Positions 58,763-64,000 of a stretch of DNA of 64,000 nucleotides are shown piece by piece. Location: the NCBI RefSeq assembly GCF_010731575.1, contig NZ_AP022617.1, forward strand, positions 4,340,001 to 4,404,000. Direction: 5' to 3'. The notes below the pieces were generated by a model. The model made no database searches, was not told where the DNA came from, and worked only from the letters and a program-made list of their open reading frames with translations. The translations under genes and the position numbers were made by a program. Each line of letters opens with the position of its first letter. The first letter of the stretch is position 1. This DNA comes from Mycolicibacterium monacense. Its GTDB lineage: Bacteria > Actinomycetota > Actinomycetes > Mycobacteriales > Mycobacteriaceae.

Positions 58763-58835
58763 CCACAGGGCGGGTTAGGGCAGCCTTCGTAGCGGCCCGC
58801 TTGGCAATGGTGACACTATGAGCAGGACCAAGCCT

Positions 58836-58855
58836 AAGTTACCGACGGGTAACTT
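58836..58855. promoter_or_regulatory. Upstream palindrome of the etfD control region
   Basis: AAGTTACC-gacg-GGTAACTT, a perfect 8-4-8 palindrome, 43-63 bases before the etfD start and 25 bases (centre to centre) from a second palindrome with the same AAGTTAC half-site. Likely a TetR-type operator. Confidence 0.7.
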
Positions 58856-58860
58856 GGGCT

Positions 58861-58880
58861 AAGTTACTGCTCAGTAACTT
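58861..58880. promoter_or_regulatory. Downstream palindrome of the etfD control region
   Basis: AAGTTACTG-ct-CAGTAACTT, a perfect 9-2-9 palindrome, 18 bases before the etfD GTG. It probably overlaps the promoter or leader, so binding would repress. The regulator is not encoded in this window as far as I can tell. Confidence 0.75.
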
Positions 58881-58898
58881 CACCCCGGGAGGCCGCGC

Positions 58899-61800
58899 GT
58901 GGACACGCAGATTCTGATCCGACTCATCGTCGGGTTGCTGATGACCGGCATCGTGATCGCACTCGCCGCAAAACGCGTGCTGTGGTTGACGAAGCTGATC
59001 CGGTCCGGCGCGCCCACCAGCGAGGCGAACAACCGCAAGGACAACCTCGGCAAACGCATCACCACGCAGTTCGAAGAGGTCTTCGGCCAGACCCGCCTGC
59101 TGCGCTGGTCGATCCCCGGTATCGCGCACTTCTTCACGATGTGGGGCTTCTTCATCCTCGCGTCGGTCTACCTGGAGGCCTACGGCCTGCTGTTCGACCA
59201 TGACTTCCACATCCCGATCATCGGCACGTGGGACGCACTCGGTTTCCTGCAGGACTTCTTCGCCGTCGCGGTGCTGCTCGGCATCATCACCTTCGCAATC
59301 ATCCGCATCGTCCGCGAGCCCAAGAAACACGGCCGCGACTCCCGGTTCTACGGTTCGCACACCGGTGGCGCCTGGCTGATCCTGTTCATGATCTTCAACG
59401 TCATCTGGACCTACGCGCTGGTGCGTGGCGCCGCCGCGGACGTCGGCAACCTGCCCTACGGCAACGGCGCGTTCTTCTCCCAGTTCATGGGCTGGGTCCT
59501 GAGCCCGCTCGGCCACGACGTCAACGAGTGGGTCGAGACCATCGCCCTGCTGCTGCACATCGCGGTCATGCTGGTCTTCCTGCTGATCGTGCTGCACTCC
59601 AAGCACCTTCACATCGGTCTGGCGCCCATCAACGTCACGTTCAAGCGGCTGCCCAACGGCCTCGGCCCGTTGCTGCCGATGGAGTACAACGGCGAGCCGA
59701 TCGACTTCGAGGATCCCGCCGAGGACGCCGTGCTGGGCCGCGGCAAGATCGAGGACTTCACCTGGAAGGGCTACCTCGACTTCACGACGTGCACCGAATG
59801 CGGCCGCTGCCAATCGCAATGCCCGGCGTGGAACACGGGTAAGCCGCTGTCGCCCAAGCTCGTGATCATGAACCTGCGCGACCACATGTTCGCCAAGGCG
59901 CCCTACATCCTCGGCGACAAGGAGTCGCCGCTGGAGAACACCCCCGAGGGCGGTCTCGGCGAGGAACTGCGCGGTGAGAAGGAATCCGAGAAGCACTCCC
60001 ACGACCACGTCCCGGAGTCCGGCTTCGAACGGATCATGGGCTCCGGACCCGAGCAGGCCACCCGCCCGCTGGTCGGCACCCTCGAACAGGGCGGCGTGAT
60101 CGACCCCGACGTGCTGTGGTCCTGCACCACCTGCGGTGCCTGCGTCGAGCAGTGCCCGGTCGACATCGAGCACATCGACCACATCGTGGACATGCGCCGC
60201 TACCAGGTGATGATGGAGTCCGAGTTCCCCGGTGAACTCGGTGTGCTGTTCAAGAACCTGGAGACCAAGGGCAACCCCTGGGGCCAGAACGCCAAGGACC
60301 GCACCAATTGGATCGACGAGGTCGACTTCGACGTGCCGGTGTTCGGCAAGGACGTCGAATCCTTCGAGGACTACGAGTACCTGTTCTGGGTCGGCTGCGC
60401 CGGCGCCTACGAGGACCGCGCGAAGAAGACCACCAAGGCGGTCGCCGAACTGCTCGCGATCGCCGGCGTCAAGTACCTGGTGCTCGGCGAGGGTGAGACC
60501 TGTAACGGCGACTCGGCCCGACGCTCCGGCAACGAGTTCCTGTTCCAGCAGCTCGCCGCACAGAACGTCGAGACCCTCAACGACCTGTTCGAAGGTGTGG
60601 AGCGGGTCGACCGCAAGGTCGTCGTCACCTGCCCGCACTGCTTCAACACCCTCGGTCGCGAGTACCCGCAGGTCGGCGGCAACTACACCGTCCTGCACCA
60701 CACCCAGCTGCTCAACCGGCTGGTCCGCGACAAGAAGCTGGTTCCGGTCACCCCCGCCGACGGTGGGGCCGACATCACCTACCACGATCCCTGCTACCTG
60801 GGCCGGCACAACAAGGTCTACGAGGCGCCCCGTGAGCTGATCGGCGCCTCCGGCGCGAAGCTGACCGAGATGCCGCGTCACGCCGACCGCGGCCTGTGCT
60901 GCGGTGCCGGCGGTGCGCGGATGTGGATGGAAGAGCACATCGGCAAGCGCGTCAACGTGGAGCGCACCGAGGAGGCGATGGACACCGCCTCGACGATCGC
61001 CACCGGTTGCCCGTTCTGCCGCGTGATGATCACCGACGGTGTCGACGACGTCGCCGCCACCCGCAACGTCGAGAAGGCCGAGGTCCTCGACGTGGCCCAG
61101 CTGCTGCTCGGGTCGCTGGACAAGAGCGGCGTCACGCTGCCGGAGAAGGGCACCGCGGCCAAGGAGGCCGAGGAGCGCGCCGCCGTTCGTGCTGAGGAGA
61201 CGGCAGCGGCCGCACCGGCCCCAGAGAAGGCCCCCGAGAAGGAGCCGGAAGCGCCGGCCGAAGCACCCGCGGCCAAGGCGTCGACGGCCACCGAATCGAA
61301 GCCGGCGGCCGCAGCTCCGGCGAAGGGGCTCGGTATCGCCGGGGGCGCCAAGCGTCCCGGTGCGAAGAAGACCGCCACCGAGAAGACCGCCGCGGCGCCC
61401 GCGGAAGCCAAGGCCGAGGCACCCGCGGCCGCACCGGCCAAGGGGCTGGGTCTCGCCGCAGGCGCCAAGCGTCCCGGCGCGAAGAAGACCGCCACCGAGA
61501 AGACCACAGCTGCACCCGAGGCCAAGGCCGAGACTGCGGGCACCACCGAGGCTCCCGCGGAAGCCAAACCCGAACCCGAGGTCAAGGGGCTGGGTCTGGC
61601 CGCAGGCGCCAGGCGTCCCGGCGCGAAGAAGGCGCCCGCCAAGGCGTCGCCGAACGAAGGCGCCGCGACGGTCGTCCAGCCGCCGAACGCGGACCCGGAC
61701 CAGGCCGAGGCCGGCACCGAGGCCCCGGACACCGCCGATTCGGATCGGGGTCTGGAGACCAAGCCGGAACCCGAGGTGAAGGGGCTCGGCATCGCCGCGG

Positions 61801-62039
61801 GCGCCCGTCGCCCGGGTGCGAAGAAGAAACCCGCCGCACCGGCTGCTGCGCCCGCGAAGCCGGCCGAACCCGAGCCGCAAGCCCAGCCTGAAGCCCAAGC
61901 CGAACCAGCACCCGAACCCGAGCCGGAGGCACCGTCGCAGCCCGCATCGGGCAACGGCGACGCCCGCGTCGTGGGTGACGAGCCGCCGGTCAAGGGCCTG
62001 GGCATCGCGAAGGGTGCCCGTCGGCCGGGGAAGCGCTGA
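58899..62039 (+). CDS. etfD: EtfD, membrane FeS oxidoreductase of beta-oxidation
   Basis: 1046 residues from GTG 58899. N-terminal membrane helices (about 1-230) with a haem-b type layout; two [4Fe-4S] sites, CTECGRCQSQCP (about 298) and CTTCGACVEQCP (about 410); two CCG domains (GCAGAYEDRAKK, CPHCFNTLG, CCGAGGARMW). This matches Rv0338c, named EtfD, which passes electrons from acyl-CoA dehydrogenases via EtfAB to menaquinone. The tail (about 760-1046) is Ala/Pro/Glu/Lys-rich with five KGLGxAxGAxRPG repeats, making it longer than I recall for the M. tuberculosis protein. Confidence 0.9.
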   Translation: MDTQILIRLIVGLLMTGIVIALAAKRVLWLTKLIRSGAPTSEANNRKDNLGKRITTQFEEVFGQTRLLRWSIPGIAHFFTMWGFFILASVYLEAYGLLFDHDFHIPIIGTWDALGFLQDFFAVAVLLGIITFAIIRIVREPKKHGRDSRFYGSHTGGAWLILFMIFNVIWTYALVRGAAADVGNLPYGNGAFFSQFMGWVLSPLGHDVNEWVETIALLLHIAVMLVFLLIVLHSKHLHIGLAPINVTFKRLPNGLGPLLPMEYNGEPIDFEDPAEDAVLGRGKIEDFTWKGYLDFTTCTECGRCQSQCPAWNTGKPLSPKLVIMNLRDHMFAKAPYILGDKESPLENTPEGGLGEELRGEKESEKHSHDHVPESGFERIMGSGPEQATRPLVGTLEQGGVIDPDVLWSCTTCGACVEQCPVDIEHIDHIVDMRRYQVMMESEFPGELGVLFKNLETKGNPWGQNAKDRTNWIDEVDFDVPVFGKDVESFEDYEYLFWVGCAGAYEDRAKKTTKAVAELLAIAGVKYLVLGEGETCNGDSARRSGNEFLFQQLAAQNVETLNDLFEGVERVDRKVVVTCPHCFNTLGREYPQVGGNYTVLHHTQLLNRLVRDKKLVPVTPADGGADITYHDPCYLGRHNKVYEAPRELIGASGAKLTEMPRHADRGLCCGAGGARMWMEEHIGKRVNVERTEEAMDTASTIATGCPFCRVMITDGVDDVAATRNVEKAEVLDVAQLLLGSLDKSGVTLPEKGTAAKEAEERAAVRAEETAAAAPAPEKAPEKEPEAPAEAPAAKASTATESKPAAAAPAKGLGIAGGAKRPGAKKTATEKTAAAPAEAKAEAPAAAPAKGLGLAAGAKRPGAKKTATEKTTAAPEAKAETAGTTEAPAEAKPEPEVKGLGLAAGARRPGAKKAPAKASPNEGAATVVQPPNADPDQAEAGTEAPDTADSDRGLETKPEPEVKGLGIAAGARRPGAKKKPAAPAAAPAKPAEPEPQAQPEAQAEPAPEPEPEAPSQPASGNGDARVVGDEPPVKGLGIAKGARRPGKR
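61323..62036 (+). repeat. Five coding repeats in the EtfD tail
   Basis: The peptide KGLG(I/L)AxGA(K/R)RPG(A)KK is encoded at about 61323, 61440, 61584, 61779 and 61992 (residues 809, 848, 896, 961 and 1032). Spacers vary in length and are Ala/Pro/Glu-rich. The last copy is at the very C-terminus. Repeats this alike in DNA can change copy number by recombination. Confidence 0.85.
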
Positions 62040-62121
62040 CCCCGCACGCACCGCGGTGGCGGCGGGCCTGTCCGGCCCCCGACCTGCACGAATTTCTAAT
62101 TGAGTGGACGGCAATGCCACC

Positions 62122-63408
62122 ATGGACGACGTGACCATGCCTCAGACGCCGGCCGAGCGGACCTGGCACCCCCAGGGCCACCAGCCGCGGCCCCGTACGT
62201 TCACGCAGTCGTCGAAGCTGCAGGACGTCCTCTACGAGATCCGCGGCCCGGTACACGAGCACGCGTCGCGGCTGGAGGCCGAGGGCCACCGCATCCTCAA
62301 GCTCAACATCGGCAACCCGGCGCCGTTCGGCTTCGAGGCACCCGATGTGATCATGCGCGACATCATCCAGGCGCTGCCGTACGCGCAGGGCTACTCGGAC
62401 TCCAAGGGCATCATGCCCGCGCGCCGGGCGGTGTTCACCCGCTACGAACTCGTCGACGGGTTCCCGCGCTTCGACGTCGACGACGTGTTCCTCGGCAACG
62501 GGGCCTCCGAGCTCATCCAGATGGTGCTGCAGGCACTGCTGGACAACGGCGATCAGGTGCTGATCCCGGCGCCGGACTATCCGCTGTGGACGGCGTGCAC
62601 CTCGCTGGCGGGCGGCACCCCGGTGCACTACCTGTGTGACGAGACGCAGGGCTGGAATCCCGACGTCGCCGACATCGAGTCGAAGATCACCGACCGCACC
62701 AAGGCGATCGTCGTCATCAACCCGAACAACCCGACCGGCGCGGTGTACAGCCGCGAGACGCTGGAGCGGATCGCCGATCTCGCCCGGAAACACCAGCTGC
62801 TGCTGCTGGCCGACGAGATCTACGACAAGATCCTCTACGACGATGCCAAGCACATCTCGCTGGCCTCGGTCGCGCCCGACGTGTTGACCCTGACGTTCAA
62901 CGGGCTGTCGAAGGCCTACCGGGTGGCGGGTTACCGCTCGGGCTGGCTGGTGATCACCGGACCCAAGGAGCACGCCAGCAGCTTCATCGAGGGCATCAGC
63001 CTGCTGGCCAACATGCGGTTGTGCCCGAATGTGCCTGCACAGCATGCGATTCAGGTGGCGCTCGGCGGCCATCAGAGCATCGACGATCTGGTGTTGCCCG
63101 GCGGGCGGTTGCTCGAGCAGCGCGACGTGGCCTGGGAGAAGCTCAACGAGATTCCCGGCGTCTCGTGCGTGAAGCCGGCCGGCGCGCTGTACGCGTTCCC
63201 GCGGCTGGATCCCGAGGTCTACGAGATCCACGACGACGAGCTGCTGGTGCTCGACCTGCTGCTGCAGGAAAAAATCCTGGTTGTGCAGGGCACCGGGTTC
63301 AACTGGCCGACACCGGATCACCTGCGCATCGTCACGCTGCCGTGGGCCCGTGACCTGGCCAACGCCATCGAGCGTCTCGGCAACTTCCTGGTCAGCTACC
63401 GGCAGTAG
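62122..63408 (+). CDS. aspC: PLP-dependent aminotransferase, AspC/AlaA type
   Basis: About 428 residues from ATG 62122; a GTG at 62104 would add six. Fold-type I aminotransferase: SKLQDVLYEIRGPVHEHA and LKLNIGNPAPFGFEAPDV at the front, NPNNPTGAVYS, the aspartate in LADEIYDKILYDD, and the PLP lysine in FNGLSKAYRVAGYRSGW. The sequence type is that of AlaA (alanine-pyruvate/glutamate) of E. coli; the mycobacterial gene at this place is called aspC. It follows etfD by 83 bases. Confidence 0.88.
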   Translation: MDDVTMPQTPAERTWHPQGHQPRPRTFTQSSKLQDVLYEIRGPVHEHASRLEAEGHRILKLNIGNPAPFGFEAPDVIMRDIIQALPYAQGYSDSKGIMPARRAVFTRYELVDGFPRFDVDDVFLGNGASELIQMVLQALLDNGDQVLIPAPDYPLWTACTSLAGGTPVHYLCDETQGWNPDVADIESKITDRTKAIVVINPNNPTGAVYSRETLERIADLARKHQLLLLADEIYDKILYDDAKHISLASVAPDVLTLTFNGLSKAYRVAGYRSGWLVITGPKEHASSFIEGISLLANMRLCPNVPAQHAIQVALGGHQSIDDLVLPGGRLLEQRDVAWEKLNEIPGVSCVKPAGALYAFPRLDPEVYEIHDDELLVLDLLLQEKILVVQGTGFNWPTPDHLRIVTLPWARDLANAIERLGNFLVSYRQ

Positions 63409-63411
63409 CGA

Positions 63412-64000
63412 GTGTCGCACTCCCACCCGCATTCCCACTCGCTGAGCGGGCCGTCCCCGCTCGGCCCGTTGGCCGCCAGGATCGTCGTCGGGTTGCTGGC
63501 GCTCATCGGTGTCGCGGTGGCGATCGGCGCGGTGCTGCTGTGGCCGAGCCAGCAGAAGGCCGACATCCCGCTGCCCTTCCAGAACGCCGAGGGCGGTGCG
63601 GTGACGACGGAGGCCGGGCAGGTGCGCGCCACCAGCCTGGCGCCGTGCGGCAGTCCGTCGGCGGGTCAGGTGCTCACCGCCGATCCGGTCCCGACGCCGG
63701 CCGACGGGTCCCAGTGCGTACAGGTGCTCGTCGCGATCGACTCGGGGCCCAACAAGGGCGCCAACACGCTTCTGGAGTTCAGCGGCGGACCCGGCCAGCC
63801 ACAGTTGGCCGCGGGGGACGACATCCGGCTCAGCCGTCAGGTGAGCCCGGGCGGCGCCACCAGCTACACGTTCTACGACTACGCGCGGGGATGGCCGCTG
63901 GCCCTGCTGGCCGCCGCCTTCGCCGTCGTGGTCGTGGCGGTCGCGCGGTGGCGGGGTCTGCGCGCGCTGGTGGGCATCGTGGTCGCGTTCGCGGTGCTGG
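63412..64000 (+). CDS. YibE/F-like membrane protein, cut by the right edge
   Basis: The frame is open from GTG 63412 to the window end (196 codons seen). The N-terminus is His/Ser-rich (SHSHPHSHS), followed by a helix (ARIVVGLLALIGVAVAIGAVLLW), an extracytoplasmic domain with two cysteines (LAPCGSPSAG, GSQCVQVLV), and the start of a multi-helix block (WPLALLAAAFAVVVVAVA). This is the YibE/F layout. It begins one base after the aminotransferase stop region, so the two may be co-transcribed. Function unknown. Confidence 0.75.
   Translation, partial: MSHSHPHSHSLSGPSPLGPLAARIVVGLLALIGVAVAIGAVLLWPSQQKADIPLPFQNAEGGAVTTEAGQVRATSLAPCGSPSAGQVLTADPVPTPADGSQCVQVLVAIDSGPNKGANTLLEFSGGPGQPQLAAGDDIRLSRQVSPGGATSYTFYDYARGWPLALLAAAFAVVVVAVARWRGLRALVGIVVAFAVL

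Noticed and set aside
58839..62138. A 1099-codon open frame on the minus strand opposite etfD
   Set aside because: Shadow of etfD; Gly/Leu/Arg-rich low-complexity translation, no start context, and etfD on the plus strand has all its cluster motifs.

Overview
The window is high-GC, densely packed actinobacterial DNA. Gene content and order point to a fast-growing mycobacterium (Mycolicibacterium type). Groups recognisable from M. tuberculosis are the coxMSL operon with a LysR gene, ttfA-clpB, dnaK-grpE-dnaJ-hspR, iniBAC with its LuxR-type regulator, etfD and an AspC/AlaA aminotransferase. I see no rRNA, tRNA, insertion sequence, prophage or CRISPR array, and no gene-free stretch longer than about 275 bases. 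Species and ortholog statements rest on remembered family sequences, not on a search.

Layout. 1-4.8 kb: nitronate monooxygenase (cut by the left edge), SDR, SBP56-type methanethiol oxidase, F420-type oxidoreductase, epoxide-hydrolase-like enzyme. 4.75-14.4 kb: an aerobic CO dehydrogenase operon (coxM, coxS, coxL with the form I motif AYACSFR, two XdhC maturation proteins, MoxR ATPase, CoxG, CoxE) with a divergent LysR gene. 14.4-22.7 kb: NhaA-DsbA fusion, GH76, a TetR/MFS efflux pair, rRNA/tRNA methyltransferase, lipoprotein, SDR and the mycolate-export factor ttfA. 22.9-25.5 kb: clpB behind an HspR (HAIR) operator. 25.5-28.4 kb: an accessory island in which two tandem DUF2510 plus scramblase-like genes diverge from an EspA-like/EspC-like pair. 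28.5-33.0 kb: GAP-family exporter, TetR with a divergent membrane protein, flavohaemoprotein, aldose epimerase. 33.0-37.3 kb: the dnaK operon with two HAIR sites. 37.3-45.7 kb: di-iron beta-lactamase-fold protein, lipoproteins, glucose-6-phosphate dehydrogenase, ferredoxin reductase/ferredoxin and other single enzymes.

45.8-58.8 kb is the most unusual block. The dynamin-like iniA and iniC genes, iniB and an iniB-like gene are bracketed by two membrane-anchored Hsp70-like proteins that lack a substrate-binding domain. Two small membrane proteins with Thr-rich tails lie beside them, and the LuxR-type regulator iniR closes the block. Three of these proteins share a Pro-Trp-Tyr-basic-basic-Pro type motif just before the membrane segment, and G-rich TAGGGG repeats occur in both control regions. 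58.8-64 kb: etfD (beta-oxidation electron transfer) behind two tandem palindromes, the aminotransferase, and a YibE/F-like membrane protein cut by the right edge.

Themes: proteostasis and heat shock (dnaK operon, clpB, HspR sites), envelope stress and export (iniBAC block, ttfA, Esp-like pair, efflux pumps), and energy metabolism on CO and lipids (cox, etfD). Several genes (MoxR, one scramblase-like gene, possibly iniC) appear to start at codons other than ATG, GTG or TTG.
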